Positions 1-8,710 of a stretch of 22,525 nt of DNA are shown here, one piece after another. Below the pieces are notes generated by a model. It was not told where the DNA came from. It made no database searches and saw nothing but the letters and a program-made list of their open reading frames with translations. This DNA comes from an uncultured Sphingobium sp. (GTDB lineage: Bacteria > Pseudomonadota > Alphaproteobacteria > Sphingomonadales > Sphingomonadaceae): assembly GCA_946479185.1 (NCBI GenBank), contig CAMLFF010000013.1, forward strand, positions 1 to 22,525. Direction: 5' to 3'. A program made the position numbers and the translations under genes. How positions within the stretch are numbered: position 1 is the first letter of the stretch; each line of letters starts with the position of its first letter.

Positions 1-4
1 GTAG

Positions 5-1762
<1,758 letters not shown>

Positions 1763-1785
1763 GGCCAGTGTCGAGTTTTGGCTAA

Positions 1786-1845
1786 AAGATAGTGTCATAA
1801 AAGGGCAAAAAGGGGGTTGCCACAATCGGCACCCCCGACTATCTG
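1786..1845. repeat. Nested inverted repeats between ppdK and tRNA-Arg
   Basis: An outer pair AGATAGT (1787-1793) / ACTATCT (1838-1844) encloses a G-rich hairpin, GGGGGT-T-GCC (1812-1821) with GGC-ACCCCC (1828-1836). There is no T-run after it on the plus strand, so it is not a classical intrinsic terminator. It may be a processing site or mRNA 3' end structure for ppdK. It overlaps the candidate tRNA promoter. Confidence 0.4.
1817..1845 (+). promoter_or_regulatory. Candidate promoter of tRNA-Arg
   Basis: TTGCCA at 1817-1822 and TATCTG at 1840-1845 are separated by 17 nt, and the -10-like box lies about 40 nt before the mature tRNA 5' end. The -35 element is good and the -10 element is only fair. 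This is inference from spacing and consensus. Confidence 0.35.
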
Positions 1846-1885
1846 CGCCTCTCCACGGAGCCACTGGCACCGTGAAAATTGGTAA

Positions 1886-1962
1886 GCGCCCGTAGCTCAG
1901 CTGGATAGAGCATCAGACTACGAATCTGAGGGTCGGACGTTCGAATCGTTCCGGGCGCACCA
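1886..1962 (+). tRNA. tRNA-Arg (anticodon ACG)
   Basis: A 77-nt cloverleaf with encoded CCA. The acceptor stem is GCGCCCG (1886-1892) with CGGGCGC (1952-1958), followed by discriminator A and CCA at 1960-1962. The anticodon stem is TCAGA/TCTGA around loop CTACGAA (1918-1924). The anticodon ACG at 1920-1922 is expected to be deaminated to ICG and to read CGU/CGC/CGA arginine codons. The T-loop TTCGAAT is present. Confidence 0.97.
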
Positions 1963-2046
1963 TTTTCCCAAACATCGGTAAAACTCACTGCACTGTAGGG
2001 AGCCGCATTCCCTGTTGCTGAGCGGCCGATCATATCGGCGCGATAT

Positions 2047-2529
2047 TCAATCCTCTGGAGTCAATCGCCCAAACTTCTCAATCTCACAAACCGAGCCGTT
2101 GCGCGCATGGATCACATCCCGTTCCGCGCACAGCACGCCATCCTTATTGGGCGTGATATAGAAGCCGGCGTAGAAATCCGCCGTTCTGCAAGAGCGATTG
2201 AGATGCGCCCGGTAGCGCTCGCGCCGGTTCACTACCATCGTAACGCCGCCTTCCCTTGTCGCCGCAGCGGCACGAATGACGCCAAGTGGAACGCAGCGGG
2301 GCCCTTTGCTTTCTTTCCACCGAATCTCGACCGGGGGTGCGTCGGTCAACACGCCTGCCGCGCGGCCCGGCATATTGGGGATGCGGATGATGACGCGCTG
2401 CTCGATGGAAAGCTGGGCCAGCTCGATGCGCTGTTCAACACTCACCAACCGGCTACCGATCAGGCGAGCCGGGTCACTCGCTCCGGACAGCAATAAAGGC
2501 AAAGCGATGAGCGACGCAAAAAATGGCAA
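2047..2529 (-). CDS. Small exported hypothetical protein with four cysteines
   Basis: 160 residues, function not recognised. The N-terminus (MPFFASLIALPLLLSGA) is a short signal-peptide-like hydrophobic stretch, so periplasmic location is likely. The mature part has four cysteines (C79, C114, C134, C148), possibly two disulfides, and a C-terminal block with CRTADFYAGFY, DGVLCAERD and GSVCEIEKFGRL that looks like a conserved motif core. The start is a TTG at 2527-2529, because an in-frame stop lies two codons upstream and the next in-frame methionine would remove the signal peptide; a purine-rich GAGGT lies just upstream on the minus strand. It is a single gene between tRNA-Arg and the FAD enzyme, and convergent with the tRNA. 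Confidence 0.7.
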   Translation of the reverse strand: MPFFASLIALPLLLSGASDPARLIGSRLVSVEQRIELAQLSIEQRVIIRIPNMPGRAAGVLTDAPPVEIRWKESKGPRCVPLGVIRAAAATREGGVTMVVNRRERYRAHLNRSCRTADFYAGFYITPNKDGVLCAERDVIHARNGSVCEIEKFGRLTPED

Positions 2530-2657
2530 TGATCAGACCTCAGGCGATTTCATGCCCTAGGGCGCCGCGCTTGAACAGTCGATTAATTGACGATTGATCG
2601 TTCGGGCCGTGGTGCAGGAGGCTGGCAAAGCCGCCTAATGCCCTCCATAAAGGCTCC

Positions 2658-4097
2658 ATGATTTCAGATGACGCTCTCAATGCCTTCCGCGCGATCGCTG
2701 GACCGCGCGGCTTCATAGAAGATCCTGACCTGATCGCGCCATGGCTGCAGGATTGGCGTGGCAAATATCGCGGTGAGGCAGTTGGCCTGCTGGTGCCGCG
2801 CTCGACGCAGGAGGTGGCGGCAATGGTCCGCTGCGCCAATGAGCATCGCGTGGCGCTGGTTCCGCAGGGTGGCAATACCTCGATGGTCGGCGGCGCGACG
2901 CCCCCGGCGGATGGCAGCGCGCTCATCCTCTCGCTGCGCGCCATGAACGCGATCAAAAGCCTCGATGCCGACGCCAACCTTGCGGTGTGTGAGGCGGGCG
3001 TCATCCTCTCCACCTTGCATGAGGCGGCAGCGGGCGTGGGCCGCCGCTTTCCGCTCAGCCTTGGCGCAAAGGGCTCTGCGACGGTCGGTGGGCTCATTTC
3101 CACCAATGCTGGCGGCACGCAGGTGCTCCGTCACGGCACCATGCGCGCGCTCGTGGAAGGCATTGAAGCCGTGCTGCCGGATGGCTCCATCTATGATGGG
3201 ATCGCCGCGCTCAAGAAAGACAATCGTGGCTATGACCTCAAGCAGCTGATGGTTGGCGCAGAGGGAACGCTCGGCATCGTGACGGCGGCCAGCTTGCGGC
3301 TCGCTCCGGCGATTGGCGATCGCGCTGTCGCCTGGGTCGGCGTGGCAGGCCCCGCGCAGGCGCTCGATCTGCTGCGCTTCATGGAGGCGCGCCTCGGGCC
3401 CATCGTGGAGGGCTTTGAAGTGATCGCCGCTGATACGCTCGGCTTCATCCTCAACGTGATTCCCGGAACGCGCAGGCCGATCGACACGGTGACGCCATGG
3501 AATGCGCTGATCGAGATTGATTTGGCGAGCCTGGAAGAAGGCAATGATGCCCGATCCCGCATGGAAGCGGTGCTGGCCGAAGCGTTCGAGCAGGGTCTGC
3601 TGCTGGATGCAGCCATTGCAGCCAATGAGACGCAGGCCGAAGCTTTCTGGAAGATCCGGGAAAGCGCCTCTGAATCCGAGCGCGCTCAAGGCCCAGCGCT
3701 GCAATTCGATATCAGCGTGCCGATCGCGACAATGCCGCGCTTCATGCTCGAAGCTGCTGCCGCCTGTGAAACGCAGTTCCCCGGCGCAACGGCATCATCC
3801 TTCGGTCATCTGGGCGATGGTAACGTCCATTTCCATGTACGCGCGCCTTATGGGCAAGGCGTGGGCAGGGGCGCGGACTGGCTGGTCACGCGCGGGCTGG
3901 AGGCAACGCGCTTCGTCAATGATCAGGTTGTCGCAATGGGCGGCTCGATCTCGGCCGAGCATGGCATCGGACAGATGAAGATAGATGAGTTCGCGCGCCT
4001 TACGTCACCGGCGCAGCTCCACGCTGTGCGCGCGATCAAGCAGGCGCTTGACCCGCTGGGTCTGTTTAATCCGGGCAAGCTTGTGCCCCTTGCTTAG
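2658..4097 (+). CDS. FAD-linked 2-hydroxyacid dehydrogenase (GlcD / D-2-hydroxyglutarate dehydrogenase-like)
   Basis: 479 residues, full length for the VAO/PCMH flavoprotein family, probably oxidising a D-2-hydroxyacid such as D-2-hydroxyglutarate, D-lactate or glycolate, with electrons passed from FAD to the respiratory chain or an ETF. The N-terminal FAD-binding domain (about residues 35-215) carries PQGGNTSMVGG (69-79) and SLGAKGSATVGGLISTNAGG. The C-terminal oxidase domain has GHLGDGNVHFHV, whose histidines (from His384) are metal/active-site ligands in the family, EHGIGQMK (Glu434-His435), and the family-typical end DPLGLFNPGKLVP. The ATG at 2658 starts the family-typical N-terminus, though the preceding purine stretch (AAAGG) is weak. 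The neighbours do not point to a substrate, so a specific substrate cannot be assigned. Confidence 0.9.
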   Translation: MISDDALNAFRAIAGPRGFIEDPDLIAPWLQDWRGKYRGEAVGLLVPRSTQEVAAMVRCANEHRVALVPQGGNTSMVGGATPPADGSALILSLRAMNAIKSLDADANLAVCEAGVILSTLHEAAAGVGRRFPLSLGAKGSATVGGLISTNAGGTQVLRHGTMRALVEGIEAVLPDGSIYDGIAALKKDNRGYDLKQLMVGAEGTLGIVTAASLRLAPAIGDRAVAWVGVAGPAQALDLLRFMEARLGPIVEGFEVIAADTLGFILNVIPGTRRPIDTVTPWNALIEIDLASLEEGNDARSRMEAVLAEAFEQGLLLDAAIAANETQAEAFWKIRESASESERAQGPALQFDISVPIATMPRFMLEAAAACETQFPGATASSFGHLGDGNVHFHVRAPYGQGVGRGADWLVTRGLEATRFVNDQVVAMGGSISAEHGIGQMKIDEFARLTSPAQLHAVRAIKQALDPLGLFNPGKLVPLA

Positions 4098-4183
4098 GTA
4101 GGTTGACGACATTATGGCCGGGCCTCGTTCAGCGCAGCCGCGGGGGTGAGTGCTGTTGAAAGCCCGTTCAGGAGACCGATGCC

Positions 4184-4963
4184 ATGGCCAGCGCGCCGCA
4201 AGCACAGAATTTGCCACTGCTTTATAACGATCTGATGCCGCTCAACGCCGAGCAGCACAGCAAATATACGCTGCGCAATTATGATGCCGCGCCTCACATC
4301 GTTGGCGTGCATGCCGTCCCGCTCACGCTCGATGAGTTCGCCCAGTGCCAGCGCTTCCTGCCCATCGTTTTTTCCAGCGGCCCGAACCCGGTTCCCTTGG
4401 CGCTGATGGGCCTCAACGAGGGCGTGAACACGCTGGTCGACGAAGAAGGCAAGCTGCGTCGCGAGGATGGCTATGTGCCAGCCTATATCCGCCGCTATCC
4501 CTGGATGCTGGTGCGGATTAATCCCCAGTCGGACGAGCTTTCCCTCTGCTTCGATCCGACCTGCGAGTTCATCGGCGAATATGAAGATGGCCGTCCGCTC
4601 ATCGAGAATGGCGAAGCAAGCGATCTGACGAAGGACTTGCTCAACTTCTGCCAGCAGTTTGAAGAAGCCGCGATGCGCACCGGCCAGTTCGTGAAGGAAC
4701 TGCAGGAAGCCGATCTGCTGATGGAAGGCGAACTGAGCATTCAGATCCCCGACTCCGATCAGCCATTCGTTTATCGCGGCTTCCAGATGGTCAACGAGGA
4801 GAAACTGCGCGAACTGCGTGGCGATCAGCTCCGCAAGTTCAATCAGAGCGGCGCGTTGCCCCTACTGCACGCCCATCTCTTCTCGCTCCAGGGCATGCGC
4901 GAGCTTTTCTTTAACCAGCGCAAGCTGGGCCTCGGCCCGGTGCCGGCTTTCCAGATCAGCTGA
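4184..4963 (+). CDS. SapC family protein
   Basis: 259 residues resembling the SapC family (the name comes from the Campylobacter S-layer secretion locus; in proteobacteria the role is poorly defined). Recognisable elements are PLLYNDLMPLNAEQHSKYTLR near the N-terminus, FLPIVFSSGPNPVPLALMGL (about 60-80), GYVPAYIRRYPWMLV (about 97-111), and FQMVNEEKLRELRGDQLRKFNQSGALPLLHAHLFSLQ in the C-terminal third. No signal peptide or membrane segment is visible, so it is likely cytoplasmic. The ATG is set by a good AGGAGA Shine-Dalgarno sequence at 4170-4175. Family membership is fairly secure. Function is not. In other sphingomonads such proteins are sometimes found near TonB-receptor or tryptophan-halogenase genes, which are not seen here. 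Confidence 0.85.
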   Translation: MASAPQAQNLPLLYNDLMPLNAEQHSKYTLRNYDAAPHIVGVHAVPLTLDEFAQCQRFLPIVFSSGPNPVPLALMGLNEGVNTLVDEEGKLRREDGYVPAYIRRYPWMLVRINPQSDELSLCFDPTCEFIGEYEDGRPLIENGEASDLTKDLLNFCQQFEEAAMRTGQFVKELQEADLLMEGELSIQIPDSDQPFVYRGFQMVNEEKLRELRGDQLRKFNQSGALPLLHAHLFSLQGMRELFFNQRKLGLGPVPAFQIS

Positions 4964-5036
4964 GCCAAGACTGCGCCAGTTTGCTTATGGTGAACTGGAC
5001 TTAGTCAAATATTCGTCAGGGGGCGGGGTGGTTTCA

Positions 5037-5066
5037 CTTGAAAAGGGTAATTGCCTCGCCTACTTA
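5037..5066 (+). promoter_or_regulatory. Candidate promoter for the small RNA
   Basis: CTTGAA at 5037-5042 could be a -35 box, with a weak -10-like CTACTT/TACTTA at 5060-5066, a few bases before the first hairpin of the small RNA. The -10 match is poor and this is a tentative call from position. Confidence 0.25.
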
Positions 5067-5069
5067 GTG

Positions 5070-5183
5070 AGTACGCCAAGGCTTGTTCCCCCTTTCGAGC
5101 CGTGGCGTGGGCGTCCCACCCTTTTGGGACGTCTCCTCCCTGAACCTTGGCCACCCCGTGCGTATCGCATGGGGTGGTTTTTT
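5070..5183 (+). ncRNA. Three-hairpin trans-acting small RNA, suhB/alpha-r14-like
   Basis: No open frame explains 4964-5197, but the stretch folds as three consecutive hairpins typical of an Hfq-type sRNA. Hairpin 1 has ACGCCA (5073-5078) pairing TGGCGT (5103-5108), then GGCT/AGCC, with a C-rich loop at 5084-5097 (TGTTCCCCCTTTCG). Hairpin 2 is CGTCCC (5112-5117) with GGGACG (5126-5131) around a C/T loop. A single-stranded CTCCTCCC follows (5133-5140), then the intrinsic terminator. Exposed anti-Shine-Dalgarno C/U motifs in loop and linker plus three stems are the hallmark of the alphaproteobacterial alpha-r14 (suhB) family, whose members act by masking ribosome binding sites. That it is an sRNA is well supported; family assignment is from memory of the architecture. 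The 5' end is approximate. Confidence 0.65.
5151..5183 (+). terminator. Strong rho-independent terminator of the small RNA
   Basis: A 12-bp stem (5151-5162 with 5166-5177, including one G.T pair) closes a 3-nt TAT loop and is followed directly by six T (5178-5183). It sits just before the end of the convergent amidohydrolase gene and separates the two transcription units. Confidence 0.92.
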
Positions 5184-5197
5184 ATGTGCTTGGGTGT

Positions 5198-6175
5198 TTA
5201 CTCGGCGGCCAGCGGCAGGCCGGAGCCTTCCAGTTCGCAAGTCAGCGCAAGCGCAAGGTCGCTCAGCAATTGCTGGAGATCGGGGAGGCCAACGCCCGGC
5301 TGCATAAGGCTTTCATCGAGATAAAGCGCCCGGTCGAACTCTATCTGGATGGCATGAATGCCGCGCTCGGGCCGCCCGTGTCGCTCCAAGATGTGGTTGC
5401 CGGAGTAGGGCGTGTTGATCGCCACAGCGATATTGCGCCGCGTGATCAGGTCGGCACACAAGTCGGTGAGGCGCGCCGTCGCGCTGCTGCCGAACCGATC
5501 CCCGATGACCACTTGCGGAGTCGGCCTTCCCGTGCCGGTCTCACGCAGGGGCGGCATGGAATGCACATCGATCAACAGCGCACACCCATAGCGCGCCTGA
5601 GTCGCATTGAGCGCGGCGGAGAGGGCGTCATGATAGGGCCGGTGAATGCGCGCGATGCGCCTGCAGAGGGCCTCGTAGGGCAGGGGGGTCTTCCAAAGAT
5701 CGCCGGCCGACGCGAGCCGTTCCGGGATCAGTCCAAGCCCCCCGCGCAGCTTGGCGCTGGATTGCCCCCGAAAGCTCCACGGAGCGCCGCTGATGCCGCG
5801 CAGATCGACTTCACGCTCGTCCCGATTAAGATCGATGATTGCGCGGGGCTGCTGGGCAACGATGGCGTGATAGCCCTGCTCCAGCAGGTCGTCGATCAAC
5901 AGATCAGCGAAGCGATCCTCCAGCCGCGCGAGCACGTCCAGCCCAACGCGGGCGCGCTCCAGATCGTCCGATGGATAGGTGCGGCCAGCATGCGGCACCG
6001 CGAACAACAGCGGGCCATGCGCGCCCACTGCGCCAAAGCGAAAAAAAGCGTCATGCGTCTGGGTTGGCGTGGCTCTCAAACCTTCTCCAGCATTCTCGCG
6101 TCCAGCGCATTTATCGACGGCAAATTTTGCGTCGCGATGGAAAATCTTAATCGCTTGTCGCATAAGAACCCCCAT
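5198..6175 (-). CDS. N-formylglutamate amidohydrolase family protein
   Basis: Up to 325 residues, belonging to the N-formylglutamate amidohydrolase (FGase/HutG-type) zinc hydrolase fold. Landmarks are LLFAVPHAGRTYP, RAIIDLNRDEREVD, CALLIDVHSMPP (metal/active-site region), NTPYSGNHILERHGRPERGIHAIQIEFDRALYLDE. Whether the substrate is N-formylglutamate from histidine breakdown or another formyl/acyl amino acid is not shown; no hut genes are adjacent. The longest frame starts at ATG 6175, but the first ~32 residues look unlike the family, and a TTG at 6077-6079 with GGAGAAGG directly upstream would give a family-like N-terminus; that start is attractive. It is divergent from cpdR, an arrangement seen repeatedly in alphaproteobacteria. 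Confidence 0.88.
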   Translation of the reverse strand: MGVLMRQAIKIFHRDAKFAVDKCAGRENAGEGLRATPTQTHDAFFRFGAVGAHGPLLFAVPHAGRTYPSDDLERARVGLDVLARLEDRFADLLIDDLLEQGYHAIVAQQPRAIIDLNRDEREVDLRGISGAPWSFRGQSSAKLRGGLGLIPERLASAGDLWKTPLPYEALCRRIARIHRPYHDALSAALNATQARYGCALLIDVHSMPPLRETGTGRPTPQVVIGDRFGSSATARLTDLCADLITRRNIAVAINTPYSGNHILERHGRPERGIHAIQIEFDRALYLDESLMQPGVGLPDLQQLLSDLALALTCELEGSGLPLAAE

Positions 6176-6247
6176 GAGGCCAAGGGCAGACCATCATCCA
6201 TGGGCTGTTTGCGTGCATGACGTAACGAAACGGGAGCCGAGGCGGAC

Positions 6248-6625
6248 ATGATTCGCATCCTGGTAGCGGAAGACGATGATTCGATGCGGCAATATCTCAG
6301 CCGCGCATTGGAGCGATCCGGCTATGAAGTAGTCGCCGTCGATCGCGGGACAGCCGCGCTCCCGATCCTTGAGGAGCAGAGCTTCGATCTGCTGCTTACG
6401 GATATTGTGATGCCGGAAATGGACGGCATCGAGCTCGCCCAGCATGTCGCCTCAGTGGCGCCGCAAACCCGCGTGATGTTCATCACAGGCTTTGCTGCCG
6501 TGACCTTGCGCGCAGGGCGAGTAGCCCCTGAGGCCAAGGTTCTCTCCAAGCCCTTCCACCTGCGTGACCTGGTTCTGGAGGTCGATCGCATGTTCGATCG
6601 GGTGACAGCGCAAGAGCTTCAATGA
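6248..6625 (+). CDS. cpdR: CpdR-type single-domain response regulator
   Basis: 125 residues consisting of one receiver domain and no output domain. Acidic pocket E8-D9-D10, phospho-acceptor D52 in LLLTDIVMPEMDG, T80 in MFITGFAA and K101 in VLSKPFHLRDLVLEV are all present. In Caulobacter, unphosphorylated CpdR localises ClpXP to the cell pole and primes degradation of cell-cycle substrates, and phosphorylation through CckA-ChpT switches it off. The sequence is close to CpdR over its whole length, with a short C-terminal tail (DRVTAQELQ). The ATG at 6248 is preceded by GGGAGCCGAGG. The start-to-start gap to the divergent amidohydrolase is 72 nt if that gene starts at 6175. Specific identity is more than a generic CheY call because of the DRGT..LP and GFAAVTL blocks. 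Confidence 0.88.
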   Translation: MIRILVAEDDDSMRQYLSRALERSGYEVVAVDRGTAALPILEEQSFDLLLTDIVMPEMDGIELAQHVASVAPQTRVMFITGFAAVTLRAGRVAPEAKVLSKPFHLRDLVLEVDRMFDRVTAQELQ

Positions 6626-6688
6626 TATTTTGCCACTTATCGCTTGCACCGAATCCGAGGCTTGCGTAAGGGCCACTCCTCTCTGAGT

Positions 6689-6763
6689 GGGCGTGTAGCT
6701 CAGTGGTAGAGCACTGTGTTGACATCGCAGGGGCCGCAAGTTCAATCCTTGCCACGCCCACCA
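6689..6763 (+). tRNA. tRNA-Val (anticodon GAC); probable integration site of the adjacent element
   Basis: A 75-nt cloverleaf with encoded CCA. The acceptor stem is GGGCGTG (6689-6695) with CACGCCC (6753-6759), then A and CCA at 6761-6763. The anticodon stem is CTGTG/CGCAG around TTGACAT, anticodon GAC at 6721-6723. The T-arm is GCAAG-TTCAATC-CTTGC. A tyrosine recombinase gene begins about 720 nt downstream and mobilisation genes follow, so the 3' half of this tRNA is the natural candidate for the attachment site; the second att copy is outside the window. Confidence 0.97.
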
Positions 6764-6765
6764 TG

Positions 6766-6803
6766 AAAAACCCCGAAAAGCTGCGGCTATCCGGGGTTTT
6801 TTT
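6766..6803 (+). terminator. Rho-independent terminator after tRNA-Val
   Basis: AAAAACCCCG (6766-6775) pairs with CGGGGTTTTT (6792-6801) around a 16-nt loop that itself can form AGC/GCT, and the T-run continues to 6803. It starts 3 nt after the tRNA CCA end. Because of its A/T flanks it could act on both strands. Confidence 0.85.
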
Positions 6804-7027
6804 GCGTCTTGGGCATGAGCTGGCAGCACACACCGATAGAGCCATTTGCCCACAAAAACGGAACAAAATCCGACAAATTTGGGCAAATTCTGGGCACGCC
6901 CATTTTGGGACAGGGGCCGAATTTTTCGATTCGTCGTTCAGCGCATGCGCTCCTAGAATCATGACTGGCGCCCACCGAGTTTTGGAGCGGGTGGCCGGCC
7001 AGGCGAGCTCGATCCAGCTGATGCGCG
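6804..7027. other. Non-coding left end of the element
   Basis: No convincing gene is seen here. The stretch 6841-6945 is less GC-rich than its surroundings and has short inverted motifs TTTGCCCA (6845-6852) / TGGGCAAA (6880-6887), a further TGGGCACGCCCA (6891-6902), and the 10-bp palindrome TGGCCGGCCA (6992-7001). Such clustered short repeats between a tRNA and an integrase fit arm-type recombinase/excisionase binding sites, but this is inference. Confidence 0.35.
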
Positions 7028-7071
7028 AGCAGGTTTCCGACCGTCGTCTGGTGCTAGGTCGGGAACCTGCT
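7028..7071. repeat. 15-bp stem inverted repeat upstream of the HTH gene
   Basis: AGCAGGTTTCCGACC (7028-7042) is complementary to GGTCGGGAACCTGCT (7057-7071) over all 15 positions, counting one G.T pair, around a 14-nt loop. It ends 24 nt before the ATG of the HTH gene. It could be an operator, a recombination arm site, or an mRNA leader hairpin. No T-run follows. Confidence 0.7.
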
Positions 7072-7094
7072 GCGCCGACTCCTAGGTTCTCCCT

Positions 7095-7616
7095 ATGTCG
7101 AGTAAAGATCCCGCGTCCGTGGCTGCTGGCCATACGGACGTGGCGGTGCCGTCGGCGCGAGCCGAGCCGTCACCACAGGCCAGCATGGCGGATCCACCGT
7201 CATCTGTTGAGCCGAGTGCACGTCGCTCGGGGCGTGATGTCGACCAAGTCGACGCTGCGCTCCCGTCGTCGTGTGATCTCGATGAGAGCCGAGCGGCCCC
7301 CTGGCCAGGTCGGCAGCGTCTGCTCACGCCTGAGCAAATCGCTGATCAGCTTCAAGTCCGGAGCGCCGATCCACGCAGGTGGATGCGCCGGACATTCAAG
7401 AAACACGGCGTTCAGTATCTGAACGTCGGCGGCCAACTGCGCGCCTCCCAGGCGCTGGTCGATCAACTCATGGAGAAAATGACGTGCTCTCACTCCGTAC
7501 CCGGGGTAAGTCCGGGATATACTACATCCGTGGCTCGGTGTCGCTCAACCGGCAAACCATCGCCGTCAAAGAATTCAGTACAGGAACAAGTGACAAGGAT
7601 GCTGCGTCCCACGTGA
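7095..7616 (+). CDS. Putative HTH DNA-binding protein (excisionase-like), overlapping the integrase
   Basis: 173 residues in the longest form. Residues about 1-75 are low-complexity, rich in Ser, Ala and Pro. Then LLTPEQIADQLQVRSADPRRWMRRTFKK followed by GVQYLNVGGQLRASQALVDQLMEKM resembles the helix-turn-helix plus wing of excisionase/HTH_17 proteins, where a lead helix LLTPEEVA, a DNA-facing turn and a G-G-x-x-R wing are typical. It runs 133 nt into the integrase gene in another frame, and the residues after MEKM look unconserved, so the natural protein may end near 7480 through a frameshift or may simply overlap. Position and type suggest recombination directionality control or integrase regulation. 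Real gene is likely; the exact ends are uncertain. Confidence 0.6.
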   Translation: MSSKDPASVAAGHTDVAVPSARAEPSPQASMADPPSSVEPSARRSGRDVDQVDAALPSSCDLDESRAAPWPGRQRLLTPEQIADQLQVRSADPRRWMRRTFKKHGVQYLNVGGQLRASQALVDQLMEKMTCSHSVPGVSPGYTTSVARCRSTGKPSPSKNSVQEQVTRMLRPT

Positions 7617-8521
7617 TGGCGCAGTACGAGATGGAACTGCGTAACGAACTGCTCTTCGGCCCGGCCGCCAAGGTCGCGGATGGTGTGTTGGCAGATGCAT
7701 TCTCGACATATCTGAACAAGGCTAAGCGTCCGCACCCTTCGGACGTTCTGCGCATAGGAGTGCTCAATAGCCACGTCGGAGATATGAGCCTGCGGGACAC
7801 GCGCAAGGCGTGGGAGACATTTCGAAGCGCCTATCTTTCAAGTCACGCGCTTGCCGGCCAAGATCGGTATCGTGCGCTTTTCCAAGCGGCCGTGAACGCG
7901 CACAACGAACTGTATGGGGTTGCTCCATGCAAGATTCCTCCCATCAAGTTCAAAAATCAGCGGGTTAGATGGCTGCGCTTGGATGAACGTGATCGGTTGA
8001 TAGCGAGCTATCCCAAGCATGTTCAACCCATCATCCTGATGTTGGCTTTCCACGGCCCTCGGACGCAAGACGCGTTGCAAATCCAGTGGGGTGTGCAGGG
8101 CGTCGATATGATCGACGAGAGGATCACGTTCGACTACCGCAAGACCGACACCACGATCTATGTGCCGCAGCATCCACGGGTAAATGAGGCGCTTCAGTCA
8201 CTTTGGGAAGCTCGCGGCAAGCCAGAGGGCGGCCATGTTTTCTTGAACCGTTTAGGCAAACCTTTTCAGGATACTCGCAAAGCGCCCATTCCGGGAGGGA
8301 ATCCCCTCCGGTCCGCACACGCGACCGCGTGTACCAAGGCAGGGATCACTGATTTCACCGTGCATGATTGGAGGCACCATTGGGCCTCTCATTGCGTTAT
8401 GGCCGGCATCGATCTCATAACCATCCAGCAGTGGGGAGGCTGGGAATCGCTGCGTATGGTACAGCGGTATGCAACGGTTGGTGTGGAACACATGCGCGAC
8501 GCCATTGCGAAGCTTAAATAA
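7484..8521 (+). CDS. Tyrosine recombinase / integrase
   Basis: 345 residues from GTG 7484. The N-terminus (GKSGIYYIRGSV..QTIAVKEFSTGTSDKDAA) is an arm-type binding domain as in phage-type integrases, a core-binding domain spans about 60-165, and the catalytic domain is complete: Arg193 (HGPRTQDAL), the beta-hairpin Lys in YRKTDTTIYVP, His294-x-x-Arg297 (HDWRHHW), Trp320 (WGGW) at the second His position, and nucleophile Tyr329 (QRYATVG). It should catalyse site-specific integration and excision, most plausibly at the neighbouring tRNA-Val. The frame is open further upstream to 7379, but that part overlaps the HTH coding region and lacks integrase character, hence the GTG choice. It ends TAA 8519-8521. 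Confidence 0.92.
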   Translation: MLSLRTRGKSGIYYIRGSVSLNRQTIAVKEFSTGTSDKDAASHVMAQYEMELRNELLFGPAAKVADGVLADAFSTYLNKAKRPHPSDVLRIGVLNSHVGDMSLRDTRKAWETFRSAYLSSHALAGQDRYRALFQAAVNAHNELYGVAPCKIPPIKFKNQRVRWLRLDERDRLIASYPKHVQPIILMLAFHGPRTQDALQIQWGVQGVDMIDERITFDYRKTDTTIYVPQHPRVNEALQSLWEARGKPEGGHVFLNRLGKPFQDTRKAPIPGGNPLRSAHATACTKAGITDFTVHDWRHHWASHCVMAGIDLITIQQWGGWESLRMVQRYATVGVEHMRDAIAKLK

Positions 8522-8596
8522 CAGCTTCTCCGGTTCCCACGATGCGACCTTGCTGCTGCGTCTGCCGATAACGGCTGCGTGCTTCCGTCGGCCGGT

Positions 8597-8615
8597 AGCC
8601 TCCATAACGGAGGCT
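8597..8615. repeat. Hairpin after the integrase
   Basis: AGCCTCC (8597-8603) with GGAGGCT (8609-8615) around ATAAC, extendable by two pairs. There is no T-run, so it is at best a weak terminator or mRNA 3' structure for the integrase. Confidence 0.45.
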
Positions 8616-8630
8616 GCAGGTTAAAGCGGG

Positions 8631-8685
8631 GATGACGGTACATTGTGCCTACGAGGACAGTCTCGAAGAACCTAGTACCGTCATC
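8631..8685. repeat. Perfect 11-bp inverted repeat between convergent genes
   Basis: GATGACGGTAC (8631-8641) and GTACCGTCATC (8675-8685) are exact reverse complements separated by 33 nt, in the 189-nt gap between the convergent integrase and the minus-strand operon. No T-run follows on either strand. It may be a protein-binding site or a bidirectional stem that protects mRNA ends. Confidence 0.65.
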
Positions 8686-8710
8686 TCTTGCGACGAGGAG
8701 TGCCTTTTCG

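Noticed and set aside
1886..1962. tRNA-Arg as a second integration site
   Set aside because: No integrase or mobile gene is near; flanks are ordinary core genes.
2664..3704. 346-codon minus-strand frame inside the FAD dehydrogenase
   Set aside because: Shadow of a well-supported gene; low-complexity Arg/His-rich translation without motifs.
5147..6220. 357-codon plus-strand frame across the amidohydrolase
   Set aside because: It starts inside the sRNA terminator and is antisense to a family-recognisable gene.
6895..6902. CACGCCCA repeat of the tRNA-Val 3' end (6753-6760) as an att duplicate
   Set aside because: Only 8 nt, with no continued match on either side, and too close to define an element; probably chance.
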